A stretch of DNA of 60,347 nt from Cellulomonas phragmiteti (GTDB lineage: Bacteria > Actinomycetota > Actinomycetes > Actinomycetales > Cellulomonadaceae). The notes beneath the pieces were generated by a model that was not told the DNA's origin, did no database searches, and worked only from the letters and a program-made list of their open reading frames with translations. The position numbers and the translations under genes are program-made. Location: the NCBI RefSeq assembly GCF_016862775.1, contig NZ_BONP01000024.1, forward strand, positions 1 through 60,347. Direction: 5' to 3'. This document shows positions 52,404 to 60,347 of the stretch, in pieces; positions within the stretch are counted from its first letter, which is position 1; the number at the start of each line of letters is the position of its first letter.

Positions 52404-53309
52404 TCAGCGCGGGCGCGCCCGGTCGTCGACCTCCTCGTGCCCGACGACGAACCCTCCCGCGTCGACGATGGTCCCCCCGACCGTGCGCCACAGGGACGCG
52501 ACGACGCGCGCGATGCTCGGGGTGACCCGCTGCCGCGCGATGACGTGCAGCTGCGAGGGGTGCGGGACCTCCAGCTCGAGGGGGTCGGGCGGTCGCCACG
52601 TCACGTGGTAGCCCCACGGGCCGTGCTCGCGCCAGTCGAGCGTCGACAGCACGACCGGGACCTCCCGGGACCGGGCGCACCGGACCTCGACCTCGCCGTC
52701 GTACTCGTAGGTCGCCACGAGCGTGAAGGCCTGCGACCGGCCGGACACCGGTGCCGGCACGGCCAACCTGCTGCCGGACAGCGCGGGGCGCACCAGCGGC
52801 AGCGCGTCGTCCGGGCTCAGCGGCACCGCGGACCACAGGGTGAGGTCGACGGCGGCGCCGGGGTCGGGCACGACGACGCGGTCGCGCGCCGCGGGCAGGA
52901 TGCCCCCACCCGTGCGGCGGGCCACGGCGGTGGCCCAGCCGGTCACGAGCTCGGGCGTGAGCGTCGCCCCGGCGACGGGTGCCGCGGGCAGGCCGTACAG
53001 GTCGCTGTCTCGCGCGGGGAGCCCGAGCGCGCGCGCGTCGGCCGCGTCGAGGGGCCACGGCCCGACGACCTCCACGGCGCCGTCGAGGCTCAGCGCGCCC
53101 GTGGGATCGGGTGGTGCGACCGCGATCCCACGGAACCGGGCGCCGGTCATGGGCCGGGCCGACGCGGTCTGCGCCGCCGTCGCCGGCTCGCGCGACCAGG
53201 CCGCCTGCGGGAACCAGGCGCGGGCCAGGGGGACGAGCGAGGTTCCGCGCGGGACGGCGAGCACGTGGCTGCCGTCGAGGTCGGGGGGAACCGCCGTCGG
53301 TCCGGTCAT
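52404..53309 (-). CDS. Uncharacterised 301-residue protein, copy 2 of a family seen twice here
   Basis: No known domain was recognised. It is a shorter homologue of the protein at 17421-18569 over the whole length, with the same openers (DGSHVLAVPRG), the same PDPGAAVDLTL and the same C-terminal YHVTWRP, PSQLHVIARQRVTPSIARV and GGTIVDAGGFVVGHE. No signal or membrane helix. The ATG at 53309 lies six bases after TACGTT on the minus strand (53321-53316), so the transcript is probably leaderless. It faces the transglutaminase gene tail to tail. Confidence 0.75.
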   Translation of the reverse strand: MTGPTAVPPDLDGSHVLAVPRGTSLVPLARAWFPQAAWSREPATAAQTASARPMTGARFRGIAVAPPDPTGALSLDGAVEVVGPWPLDAADARALGLPARDSDLYGLPAAPVAGATLTPELVTGWATAVARRTGGGILPAARDRVVVPDPGAAVDLTLWSAVPLSPDDALPLVRPALSGSRLAVPAPVSGRSQAFTLVATYEYDGEVEVRCARSREVPVVLSTLDWREHGPWGYHVTWRPPDPLELEVPHPSQLHVIARQRVTPSIARVVASLWRTVGGTIVDAGGFVVGHEEVDDRARPR

Positions 53310-53410
53310 GGCGGGAACGTACACAGTCATTGCTGCGCTCGTGTTTCGCAGCCGGACACCGGTCCGGCCCCGACCGGCGCGTCGTGCCGGGCGCGCCGGA
53401 CCCGCCCGTG

Positions 53411-53437
53411 CGTGCCGTCCGAGGGGTGGACGGCACG
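53411..53437. terminator. Terminator after the DinB-like gene
   Basis: CGTGCCGTCC (53411-53420) and GGACGGCACG (53428-53437) form a perfect 10-bp stem with a 7-base loop just beyond the stop of the minus-strand gene. Confidence 0.8.
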
Positions 53438-53442
53438 AGCCG

Positions 53443-54015
53443 TCAGGCGCGCACGTCGTGCAGGTGGTGGACCACGTCGTGCAGGAAGTACTGGCCGAGC
53501 GTGCGCACGGTGAACAGCGAGCCGTTGCTGCGCCGCCCGGTGCGCTCCCACTGCGCGCCCGCCACGGCGTCGAACCGGAGCGCGGTCGCCTCGGCGGACG
53601 CCGACAGCTCGTCCGCGACGACGCCCGGGTCCTGCAGGTCGTACCGGTCCTCCTGGGCCGTCGCGTCCTGGTCCCAGTTGGCGAACAGGGGGTCGTCCTG
53701 CTCGAGCATGAGCCGCACGCGCTCGTCGAAGACGCGCATGACGTCCCGCACGTGCGCGCCGTACTCCAGCGGCGACCAGACGTCCGGCGCGGGGCGCTCG
53801 CGGGCGTCCTCGCGGTGCAGCGCCGCGACCCACCGCGGGACGAGGTCGCGCACGGTGCCGCCGATGCCCTGCGGGTCGACGTCGGAGGCGGCGAACCCGC
53901 ACTCGGGGCAGCGGGCCTCGAGGACCCACGTCCAGTCCTTCGCGTCCGGGGCGATGGCCGGGGGCCGTTCGGCGGGAGTGTCGGCGGGCGTGGCGGCGGG
54001 GTGGTCGGTGTCCAC
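53443..54015 (-). CDS. DinB-like four-helix protein
   Basis: This 190-residue protein has a CPECG pair near residue 35 (a partial zinc-ribbon-like motif) and then the DinB/YfiT pattern WSPLEYGAHVRDVMRVFDERV near residue 85 and LGQYFLHDVVHHLHDV at the end. The histidines in these motifs (HVRD, HDVVHH) are those that usually bind a metal in DinB-like thiol transferases. TACCGT ends six bases before the GTG start at 54015. Confidence 0.82.
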   Translation of the reverse strand: MDTDHPAATPADTPAERPPAIAPDAKDWTWVLEARCPECGFAASDVDPQGIGGTVRDLVPRWVAALHREDARERPAPDVWSPLEYGAHVRDVMRVFDERVRLMLEQDDPLFANWDQDATAQEDRYDLQDPGVVADELSASAEATALRFDAVAGAQWERTGRRSNGSLFTVRTLGQYFLHDVVHHLHDVRA

Positions 54016-54430
54016 GGCGCCACGGTAGCGGGCGTCGCCCGCGTCGGGAACGGGGGGCCGTCGCGGGCCCGGTGGGGTTGCGTGCCGGCCCGGGGCGGAG
54101 GTGAGGGTCGGGCGACGCGCCCCCTCCCGCGCGCCGCCCGACCGGGCACCTGGACGACCTGCCCCGCGAGGGGCGCGTCGTCGTCGCCACCGGTCCTGAC
54201 GGTAGACCTCGGACCGTTGCACGACCGTTGCACGACGAGATCCGTCACCGGCGTCCCCCGCCGGGGGGCCGACCGTGCGCTCCCGCCGGTCAGCGGCGTG
54301 TCACGGCACGACGGGACCCGTCGACGAAGAAACGTTTCGGGAAGGGTTTCGCAACTGCAACACGCCCGGGTGACGACGGAATCCGTCGGGTGCCGCCGGG
54401 CGGCGCTGCGGCGTGCGCCGCGCCGCGGGT
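54016..54430. other. 415-base intergenic region with a GAAACGTTTC palindrome and tandem repeat
   Basis: No coding region is supported. ACCGTTGCACG occurs twice in tandem at 54213-54223 and 54224-54234. GAAACGTTTC (54329-54338) is a perfect LacI-type palindrome. GCAACTGCAAC follows at about 54351. The only gene that could start from here is the DinB-like gene about 300 bases away, so these sites are orphan. Confidence 0.5.
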
Positions 54431-55753
54431 TCAGCGCAGGTGGCGGTCGAGCTGCGCGAGCCGGGTGTGGGCCCGCAGGTGGGCCGCGGAGCCGATCGGG
54501 GCGACCTCGGCGAGGGTCTGCCACGCCTGCCAGTCGTCGGCGCCCTCCTCGCTGGCGGTCCAGCGCGCCACCAGCTCCGGGTCGCCGGAGGCGAGGGCCG
54601 CGGCCCGGATCTCGTCCTGCACGGTCGCGCGCACCCGGGCGATGCCGGGCGCGGACGAACGCGGCAGCACGGAGCCGGCGTACGCACTGAGCGCACGGGC
54701 GACGTCGCCCACGGCGAGCGCACCCCGCACGGCGTCGACGTCGGTCTCCAGCGGCGCGGTGAGGCGGTAGGGGCGGGACTCCGAGAGCAGCGGGCCGACG
54801 AGCCGGCGCAGCCGCGAGATCTCGGCGCGGACCGTGACCTCGGACAGCTCGGACTCCGACAGGAGCACCGCGAGCTCGTCGCCGCGCAGCCCGCCCGGGT
54901 GCTCGGCGAGCAGGAGCAGGATCTCGGCGTGGCGGCAGGTCAGGCGCCGCCGGCCGGTCGGGGTGTGCAGGGTCCCGCCGTGCGCGCCGAGCACGGACAG
55001 GCGGGCGCTGGGCGCGGCGCCCGCGCTCGCGGTGATGGTCGCCTCGATGGCGGCGACGGTGGCGCGGACCAGGGCCAGCGCCATCCAGGACGCGGCGTCG
55101 TCGCGCCCGGTCACGTCCAGGACGCCCAGGAGGCGGCCGTGCGGGTCGTGGACCGGTACGGCCGCGCAGTTCCAGGGGTGGACGACGCGGGCCCAGTGCT
55201 CGGTGCCGACCACCTGCAGGGGGCGCCGTGTCGCCAGCGCCGTGCCGAGCGCGTTGGTGCCGACGGCGTCCTCGCGCCAGGCGGCACCCTCGACGAACCC
55301 GACGGCGTCGAGCGGACGGCGCAGGTCCTGGTCCCCGTCGACCCACAGCAGGCGGCCCGCCTCGTCGCTGAGCGCGGCGACCCACCCGGCGCCGGGCTCG
55401 ACGAGCAGGCGGCGCACGATGGGCACGGCACCGGACAGGGGGTGCGAGCTGCGCAGCTCCGCCAGGTCGGACCCGCCGATGTCGACGGGCGGCGTGGGCA
55501 GCTCGGGGTCGACGCCGACGCGTCGGCTGCGCCGCCACGAGTCCGCCACGACGGGCCGGACCTGGCGGCCCGGGTCCCCTCCCGAGACGACGAAGCGCTC
55601 GTGCGCGGCGCGCACGGCCGCGGTCGGCCGCGCGTCCGGCTCGTCGGCGTGCCAGTCCCCGGGTCGGCTCGCCGGGATGGGGCCCGGCACGGTGCCGACG
55701 CGCGCGAGGGCCCGCGGGGACCCGTCCTGCGCGGGCTGGGCGTGTCGGCTCAT
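54431..55753 (-). CDS. GAF-domain transcriptional regulator (AcoR-like sensor, winged-helix output)
   Basis: This 440-residue regulator starts with the region common to AcoR-type activators (RPVVADSWRRSRRVGVDPE near residue 65), a GAF domain (about 105-250) with WREDAVGTNALGTALATRRPLQV and HDPHGRLLGVLDVTG, and a C-terminal winged-helix (RRRLTCRHAEILLLLAEHPGGLRGDELAVLL, VTVRAEISRLRRLVG). It lacks the sigma-54 AAA+ module, as usual in actinobacteria. The ligand is unknown; relatives control alcohol or aldehyde dehydrogenases. Confidence 0.85.
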   Translation of the reverse strand: MSRHAQPAQDGSPRALARVGTVPGPIPASRPGDWHADEPDARPTAAVRAAHERFVVSGGDPGRQVRPVVADSWRRSRRVGVDPELPTPPVDIGGSDLAELRSSHPLSGAVPIVRRLLVEPGAGWVAALSDEAGRLLWVDGDQDLRRPLDAVGFVEGAAWREDAVGTNALGTALATRRPLQVVGTEHWARVVHPWNCAAVPVHDPHGRLLGVLDVTGRDDAASWMALALVRATVAAIEATITASAGAAPSARLSVLGAHGGTLHTPTGRRRLTCRHAEILLLLAEHPGGLRGDELAVLLSESELSEVTVRAEISRLRRLVGPLLSESRPYRLTAPLETDVDAVRGALAVGDVARALSAYAGSVLPRSSAPGIARVRATVQDEIRAAALASGDPELVARWTASEEGADDWQAWQTLAEVAPIGSAAHLRAHTRLAQLDRHLR

Positions 55754-55874
55754 GCGTTCGGGCTTCCGTCGGGCGGGTGGTGCAGGTGGCGCTCAGGCAT
55801 TGTAGGCGAAAGCGACGAACCACCGTGAGGAATGTCACAGTTTCAACCGAATACTTCCTGCCCCCGGCAGAACT

Positions 55875-55903
55875 TGCTGACACCCTGTGCGATCATGTCA
55901 GCA
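55875..55903. promoter_or_regulatory. TetR-type operator over the start of the TetR gene
   Basis: TGCTGACA (55875-55882) and TGTCAGCA (55896-55903) are perfect inverse complements with a 13-base spacer. The right arm ends on the A of the ATG. This position implies autorepression. Confidence 0.65.
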
Positions 55904-56508
55904 TGCCGAAGATCATCGGGGCGTCGCTGCACGAGCACCGCGAGCAGACCCGCCGCCGTCTGTTCGACGCCCTGTCCACGCTCATGAGCGAGCGCGGGTT
56001 CGACGCCATCACCCTGGCCGACATCGCGGCCGCGGCCGGGGTCGGCCGCACCGCGGTCTACAACCACTTCACCGACAAGGAGTCGCTGCTCCTCGGGTTC
56101 ATCACGCACGAGACCGAGCAGTACGCGGCAGGGCTGCAGGCCTCGCTCGACGACATCGACGACCCGGTGGAGCAGCTGCGCGCCTACGTCCGCGCGCAGG
56201 CCTCGCTGACCCGCGTCTACCACGTCGCCCCCGGCCCCGAGCTGCGGTCGGTCCTCTCCCGCGGCGCCCAGCAGCGCGTCCGCGAGCACGTCGTCGTCGT
56301 CGAGCAGATCCTGCGCCGCATCCTCGACGCGGGCATCGCCTCCGGGGCGTTCCCCGAGCAGGACCCCGCCACCACCGTGCCCCTGGTGAACGCCTGCCTC
56401 ACCGGCCGCGGCCTGCCCGACGCAGGCCCGGACCGTGAGCGCGCGATCGAGCAGACCGAGACGTTCGTGCTGCGCGCGGTCGGCGCGCGCGTGCCGGTGG
56501 CGGTCTGA
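55903..56508 (+). CDS. TetR family regulator
   Basis: This 201-residue protein has the TetR DNA-binding domain at residues 14-60 (TRRRLFDALSTLMSERGFDAITLADIAAAAGVGRTAVYNHFTDKESLLLGF) in unusually typical form, and a ligand-binding C-terminal half. The ATG at 55903 is preferred to upstream starts because the helix 1 begins soon after and because the palindrome ends there. It is divergent from the GAF regulator gene. Confidence 0.92.
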   Translation: MPKIIGASLHEHREQTRRRLFDALSTLMSERGFDAITLADIAAAAGVGRTAVYNHFTDKESLLLGFITHETEQYAAGLQASLDDIDDPVEQLRAYVRAQASLTRVYHVAPGPELRSVLSRGAQQRVREHVVVVEQILRRILDAGIASGAFPEQDPATTVPLVNACLTGRGLPDAGPDRERAIEQTETFVLRAVGARVPVAV

Positions 56509-56699
56509 GCGCGCAGGGCGCCGGCCGGGCGGGCCCGTCCCGCGGTGGCCGCGCCGGGCGGCCCGCGTCCGGAGCCCGCCACGGGGACAGGCAGCCCGGC
56601 CGTCGTGCCCCCTCGCCCCGGGGCGGGGACCGGCGTGCGGCACCGGCGCGTGCCGCGACCACGTCCGTCGAGCTCACGTACCTGCCCGGCCTGCGCGAC

Positions 56700-57767
56700 G
56701 TGCTCGTCGACGAGGTCGCGGCCACCCTGCCCGCGGTCCGGGGCGTGCGGGACGTGCCCGGCCGTGACGACGCGGTCGCCCTGGCGCTGCCGGGCCCGCT
56801 CGCCGAGGTCGCGGCGCTGCGCACGGCGGTCGCCGCCTGGGTCGTCGTGCACCTCGACGTGCCCCGGCCCAAGTCCTTCGCGAGTCCCGAGCACCTGCGC
56901 CGCATCGTCGACGCGGTGTACGCCTCGCTGCGGGTCGCCGGCTCCTCGACCTTCCGCTTCGAGGCCGCCGGTGCGGACTCGGCGGTGTTCGCGCGGCTCG
57001 CCGGCCTGCTGCACGAGGCGACGGGCCTGCAGCACGACCCGGACGCGGGCGACCTGGTGGTGCGGGTGCGCCGCGGCGCGCGCCGCGACGCGACCCCCGG
57101 AGCCCGCGGCGGGCGGGCCGCCGCCCGGGAGGTCGACCCGGGGTGGGACGTGCTGGTGCGGGTCGGGCCGCGCCCGCTGTCCGCACGCACCTGGCGCGTC
57201 GCGGACTTCCCCGGCGCGGCCAACGCGACGATCGCCGCGGCCGTCGCGCGTCTCGCCGGTCTGCGGCCACAGGACCGCGTGCTGAACCTCATGGCCGGGT
57301 CCGGCACGCTGCTCGTCGAGCGACTGCTCGCCGCGCCCGCGGCGGCCGGCGTCGGGGTCGACCTCGACGCCGCGGCGCTCGACGCCGCGCGTGCCAACCT
57401 CGAGGCCGCCCGGCTGCTCGCCCGGCCGCCGCGGCCCGTCCTGGTGCGTGCCGACGCGACCGACGCGGACGCCCTGCGCGCGGCCGTCACGGAGCCGCTC
57501 GGCGGTGCCGCGGACGTCGTGCTCGCGGACCCGCCGTGGGGCACCCTGCACGGGTCGCACGCCGACGCGCCCCGCCTGCACGCCGGCCTGCTGCGCGCAG
57601 CCCACGCCGTGAGCGCCCCGGGCGCGCGCCTGGTGGTGCTCACCCACGAGGTGAAGGTGATGGAGCGGGTGGTGCGGGACGCCGCGGACCTGTGGGTGCC
57701 GCGCTCCGCCACGCGTGTGTTCGCCAAGGGCCACCACCCGCGCATCCACGTCCTCGACCGCCGCTGA
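56700..57767 (+). CDS. RNA/DNA methyltransferase, RlmL/TrmG-like, N-terminus uncertain
   Basis: The product has a THUMP-like N-terminal part and a class I SAM domain with motif I LNLMAGSGTLLVERL near residue 205, DPPWGTLHG for motif IV, and a C-terminal FAKGHHPRIHVLDR. It probably methylates a guanosine or adenosine in tRNA or rRNA. The first possible start in frame is GTG 56700, but the codons just before it read SVELTYLPGLRD, which looks like the beginning of the family domain, so the true start may be an upstream non-ATG/GTG codon. Confidence 0.75.
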   Translation: MLVDEVAATLPAVRGVRDVPGRDDAVALALPGPLAEVAALRTAVAAWVVVHLDVPRPKSFASPEHLRRIVDAVYASLRVAGSSTFRFEAAGADSAVFARLAGLLHEATGLQHDPDAGDLVVRVRRGARRDATPGARGGRAAAREVDPGWDVLVRVGPRPLSARTWRVADFPGAANATIAAAVARLAGLRPQDRVLNLMAGSGTLLVERLLAAPAAAGVGVDLDAAALDAARANLEAARLLARPPRPVLVRADATDADALRAAVTEPLGGAADVVLADPPWGTLHGSHADAPRLHAGLLRAAHAVSAPGARLVVLTHEVKVMERVVRDAADLWVPRSATRVFAKGHHPRIHVLDRR

Positions 57768-57818
57768 GACGCCGTGCGCCCGCCACCGGCGGACGCATCC
57801 GGGCTGGTGGCGTGCGTC

Positions 57819-57828
57819 GAAACGCTTC
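57819..57828. promoter_or_regulatory. LacI-type box upstream of LPMO 1
   Basis: GAAACGCTTC fits the GAAACGNTTC core bound by many LacI-family sugar regulators. It lies 71 bases before the LPMO ATG. A related GAAACGGTTA precedes the second LPMO. Confidence 0.5.
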
Positions 57829-57899
57829 AGTGCCTTGGCCGTCCCGGCGCGGCAGGTGACCGTGGGTGCCCGCCTCCCACCGACCCCCCGGAGAGTCGT

Positions 57900-58997
57900 A
57901 TGCACCCCGCACGTCCATCCGCCCGCCGCGGGCTGCGCGCCGCGGCGCTCGCCCTCACCGTCCCCCTGGCGCTCGCGGCGTCGGCGCTCGTCGCCACCCC
58001 TGCCGCCGCGCACGGCTCGGTCACCGACCCGCCCACCCGCAACTACGGCTGCTGGGAGCGCTGGGGCGACGACTTCCAGAACCGCCAGATGGCCACGCTC
58101 GACCCCATGTGCTGGCAGGCCTGGCAGGCCGACCCGAGCGCGATGTGGAACTGGAACGGGCTCTACCACGAGGGCATCGGCGGCCGGCACGAGGAGCGCA
58201 TCCCCGACGGCCAGCTGTGCTCCGGCGGCCGCACCGAGGGCGGGCGCTACGACGCCCTCGACACGCCCGGCCCCTGGACGATGACGACCGTCCCGCAGCG
58301 GTTCACGCTCACGCTGACCGACCAGGCCAAGCACGGCGCCGACTACCTGCGCGTCTACGTGACCAAGCCCGGCTTCGACCCGACGACCACGTCCCCCGCG
58401 TGGTCGGACATGCAGCTGCTCAAGGTCACCGGCGCGTACCCCACGACGGGGCTCTACCAGACCGACGTCGACCTGACGGGCCGGTCGGGCCGCGCGATCC
58501 TCTACACGATCTGGCAGGCCAGCCACGCCGACCAGCCGTACTACCTGTGCTCGGACATCAACATCGGGGGCACGGCGGCCACGCCGACGCCCACGCCGTC
58601 GGTGACGCCCACGCCGACCCCCTCGGCGACGCCGACGCCCGGCGTCACGCCGACGCCCACGCCGACCCCCTCCGCGACACCGACCCCGAGCCCGACGCCG
58701 ACCCCCACGCCGGCACCCGGGACCGGTGCGTGCACCGCGACCGTGACGCCCGTGAGCACGTGGGGCGGCGGCTGGCAGGGGGAGGTCGTCGTCACGGCGG
58801 GCTCGTCCGGCCTGACCGGGTGGGCGGTGACGCTGACCGGAGCGACCGTCACGCAGGCGTGGAACGGCTCGGTCAGCGGCTCGGTGCTGACGAACGCCGC
58901 GTGGAACGGCACGCTCGCGGCGGGCGCGAGCACCACGGCCGGGTTCCTCGGCTCGGGGACGCCCGGTGCGCTGACCGCCACGTGCGCCCCGGCCTGA
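57900..58997 (+). CDS. Lytic polysaccharide monooxygenase AA10 with CBM2
   Basis: This 365-residue secreted copper enzyme cleaves cellulose or chitin chains oxidatively. Signal peptidase cutting before His38 exposes the N-terminal His of the copper brace (AAA/HGSVTDPPTRN), and the second His is His145 in KHGADYLRVYVTK. A proline/threonine linker (about 225-275) and a CBM2 (STWGGGWQGEVVV, WNGSVSGSVL, NAAWNG) follow. GGAGAG precedes the ATG. A strong terminator follows and a second, closely similar LPMO gene comes next, so they arose by tandem duplication. Confidence 0.95.
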   Translation: MHPARPSARRGLRAAALALTVPLALAASALVATPAAAHGSVTDPPTRNYGCWERWGDDFQNRQMATLDPMCWQAWQADPSAMWNWNGLYHEGIGGRHEERIPDGQLCSGGRTEGGRYDALDTPGPWTMTTVPQRFTLTLTDQAKHGADYLRVYVTKPGFDPTTTSPAWSDMQLLKVTGAYPTTGLYQTDVDLTGRSGRAILYTIWQASHADQPYYLCSDINIGGTAATPTPTPSVTPTPTPSATPTPGVTPTPTPTPSATPTPSPTPTPTPAPGTGACTATVTPVSTWGGGWQGEVVVTAGSSGLTGWAVTLTGATVTQAWNGSVSGSVLTNAAWNGTLAAGASTTAGFLGSGTPGALTATCAPA

Positions 58998-59012
58998 TCC
59001 GGCGGTGACCCG

Positions 59013-59050
59013 CCCGGACGCTCCTGGTCGCCTGACCAGGAGCGTCCGGG
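59013..59050. terminator. Terminator between the LPMO genes
   Basis: A perfect 17-bp stem (59013-59029 with 59034-59050) and a 4-base loop lies 16 bases after the first LPMO stop. Confidence 0.88.
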
Positions 59051-59080
59051 CCCGGCGCGTCCCGGGACCGTGGTCCCGCT

Positions 59081-59090
59081 GAAACGGTTA
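59081..59090. promoter_or_regulatory. LacI-type box upstream of LPMO 2
   Basis: GAAACGGTTA, with GCT before and GCA after, is a poorer version of the GAAACG element found before LPMO 1. It lies 137 bases before the LPMO 2 ATG. Confidence 0.4.
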
Positions 59091-59227
59091 GCACCCTCGC
59101 CTGCCGCCCGTCGAGGCCGCACGGTGGTCGAGCCCTCGCGGCGCCCTGTCGTCCACGGATCGCATCGATGCGATCGGTCGGACGAGCGCGGACGGGGTCC
59201 GTCAGTCACCGACACCAGGAGACACCT

Positions 59228-60313
59228 ATGTCCATCCGTACCCGGAGCAGGTTCGGCCGCCTCGGCCGCCTCGCCCTGGCACTGCCTCTGGCGCTCGTGG
59301 CCACCGGCCTCGTCGCCACCACCGCGTCCGCCCACGGGTCGGTCACCAACCCGGCGTCACGCAACTTCAGCTGCTACGACCGGTGGGGTGCCGACCACCT
59401 CAACCCGGCCATGGCGCAGCAGGACCCCATGTGCTGGCAGGCCTTCCAGGCCAACCCCAACACGATGTGGAACTGGAACGGCCTCTACCGGGAGAACGTC
59501 GGCGGCCGTCACGAGGCCGTGATCCCCAGCGGCCAGCTGTGCTCCGGCGGCCGCACGCAGAACGGCCTCTACGCGTCGCTCGACACCCCCGGCCCGTGGA
59601 CGATGACGACGGTGCCGAACAACTTCCGCCTGACGCTCACCGACGGTGCGCGGCACGGTGCGGACTACATGCGCATCTACGTGAGCAAGGCCGGCTTCGA
59701 CCCGACCACCTCGGCCCTCGGGTGGGGTGACCTCGACCTGATCAAGGAGACGGGCCGCTACGGCACGACCGGTCTGTACGAGACGGACATCAGCATCCCG
59801 GGCCGCTCCGGCCGCGCCGTGCTGTTCACGATCTGGCAGGCCAGCCACCTCGACCAGCCGTACTACATCTGCTCCGACATCAACATCAACGGCACGGCGA
59901 CCACCCCGGCGCCGAACCCGACGACGCCGGCCCCCCAGCCGACGACGCCGGCTCCGCAGCCGACGACCCCGGCGCCCCAGCCCACGACGCCGGCCCCCCA
60001 GCCGACGACGCCCGCGCCGACCACCCCGGCCCCCCAGCCGGGTGGCTGCACCGCCACGGTGACCGCCGCGAGCACGTGGGGCGGCGGCTGGCAGGGTGAG
60101 GTCCGCGTGACCGCCGGCTCCAGCGCGATCAACGGCTGGAAGGTCACCGTCGGTGGCGCGACCATCACGCAGGCCTGGAACAGCTCGCACAGCGGGGCCG
60201 TCCTGACGAACGCCGCCTGGAACGGCTCCCTCGGTGCCGGTGCCAGCACGACGGCCGGGTTCATCGCCTCGGGCGCCCCGGGTGCGCTGACGGCCACCTG
60301 CGCGCCGGCCTGA
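59228..60313 (+). CDS. Lytic polysaccharide monooxygenase AA10 with CBM2, second copy
   Basis: This 361-residue protein parallels the first LPMO: signal cut before His36 (TASA/HGSVTNPASRN), second brace His143 in RHGADYMRIYVSK, a linker of repeated TTPAPQP units (about 225-270) and a CBM2 (STWGGGWQGEVRV, WNSSHSGAVL, NAAWNG). AGGAGA precedes the ATG. The linker differs completely from that of copy 1, so the catalytic and binding modules are conserved and the linker drifts. Confidence 0.95.
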   Translation: MSIRTRSRFGRLGRLALALPLALVATGLVATTASAHGSVTNPASRNFSCYDRWGADHLNPAMAQQDPMCWQAFQANPNTMWNWNGLYRENVGGRHEAVIPSGQLCSGGRTQNGLYASLDTPGPWTMTTVPNNFRLTLTDGARHGADYMRIYVSKAGFDPTTSALGWGDLDLIKETGRYGTTGLYETDISIPGRSGRAVLFTIWQASHLDQPYYICSDININGTATTPAPNPTTPAPQPTTPAPQPTTPAPQPTTPAPQPTTPAPTTPAPQPGGCTATVTAASTWGGGWQGEVRVTAGSSAINGWKVTVGGATITQAWNSSHSGAVLTNAAWNGSLGAGASTTAGFIASGAPGALTATCAPA

Positions 60314-60323
60314 CGCACGGCCG

Positions 60324-60347
60324 CCCGCCGGTGCACGTACCGGCGGG
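60324..60347. terminator. Terminator hairpin at the end of the window
   Basis: CCCGCCGGT (60324-60332) pairs with ACCGGCGGG (60339-60347) around a six-base loop, eleven bases after the LPMO 2 stop. The window ends at the last paired base. Confidence 0.75.

Noticed and set aside
54228..54770. Plus-strand frame across the orphan intergenic region
   Set aside because: Arg/Pro/Ser-rich product that overlaps the GAF regulator in antisense; no start signal.
57900..60313. The two LPMO genes as an assembly duplication
   Set aside because: Linkers, upstream regions and many codons differ, so this is a real, older gene duplication.

Overview
The window is very GC-rich DNA from an actinomycete, most probably Cellulomonas or a close relative. 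The evidence is an 822-residue GH94 cellobiose phosphorylase that matches, as I remember it, the Cellulomonas gilvus/uda enzyme in length and sequence, two secreted AA10 lytic polysaccharide monooxygenases with C-terminal CBM2 modules, the strong codon bias, and many starts that look leaderless (TANNNT-type -10 ending 6-8 nt before ATG/GTG). No rRNA, phage, transposase or CRISPR array was seen. One tRNA-Gly(CCC) is present.

Layout. 1-2.6 kb: repeat copies and a metal-ion ABC importer (minus strand). 2.7-9.5 kb: S33 peptidase, a DUF4956 / VTC-domain / Cthe_2159-like surface-protein operon, an OmpA-domain lipoprotein and two tiny membrane proteins. 9.7-23 kb: M28 aminopeptidase, an ABC-2 exporter with an XRE regulator and a strong palindromic operator, VOC protein, S9 peptidase, methyltransferase, dcd with an uncharacterised neighbour, MFS transporter and LAL-type LuxR regulator. 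23-30.6 kb: a glycine-rich, CshA-repeat, LAVTG-ended surface protein, then cellobiose phosphorylase plus aldose epimerase behind a CelR/CebR-like operator. 31-35.4 kb: a cassette of lower-GC small secreted proteins followed by a peptidoglycan-binding adaptor, an ABC ATPase and a permease, which resembles a peptide (bacteriocin-like) export system. 35.4-38.5 kb: YibE/F, an array of an 18-bp repeat, and the zinc metallochaperone AztD. 38.5-42 kb: GNAT, tRNA, an HTH/Clp-N pair with two operators, and a VWA lipoprotein. 42-44 kb: tandem duplicated lipoproteins with duplicated leaders. 44-47.7 kb: a zinc-limitation block with a CobW-like protein, six cysteine-poor ribosomal proteins (L28, L33, S14, L31, L36, L32) and a second YibE/F. 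48-52.4 kb: a third lipoprotein-like paralogue and an ATP-grasp/alpha-E protein with transglutaminase. 52.4-60.3 kb: an uncharacterised protein, DinB-like protein, GAF and TetR regulators, a methyltransferase and the two LPMOs.

Two themes tie the window together. Zinc economy: AztD, CobW-like protein, C-minus ribosomal proteins, both YibE/F proteins and perhaps the metal ABC importer, with Zur-like sites at two promoters. Cellulose use: LPMOs oxidise cellulose outside the cell, cellobiose phosphorylase and the epimerase handle the products inside, with CelR-like and LacI-type boxes upstream.

Most worth following up: the GTGAGAG(A/T)GCAATCCAGC repeat family, the adaptor/ABC cassette with its 19-codon coupled ORF, the duplicated structured leaders, the operator pair of the HTH/Clp-N operon, and an uncharacterised protein family present twice in the window. 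All family names come from reading the sequence; no database search was run.
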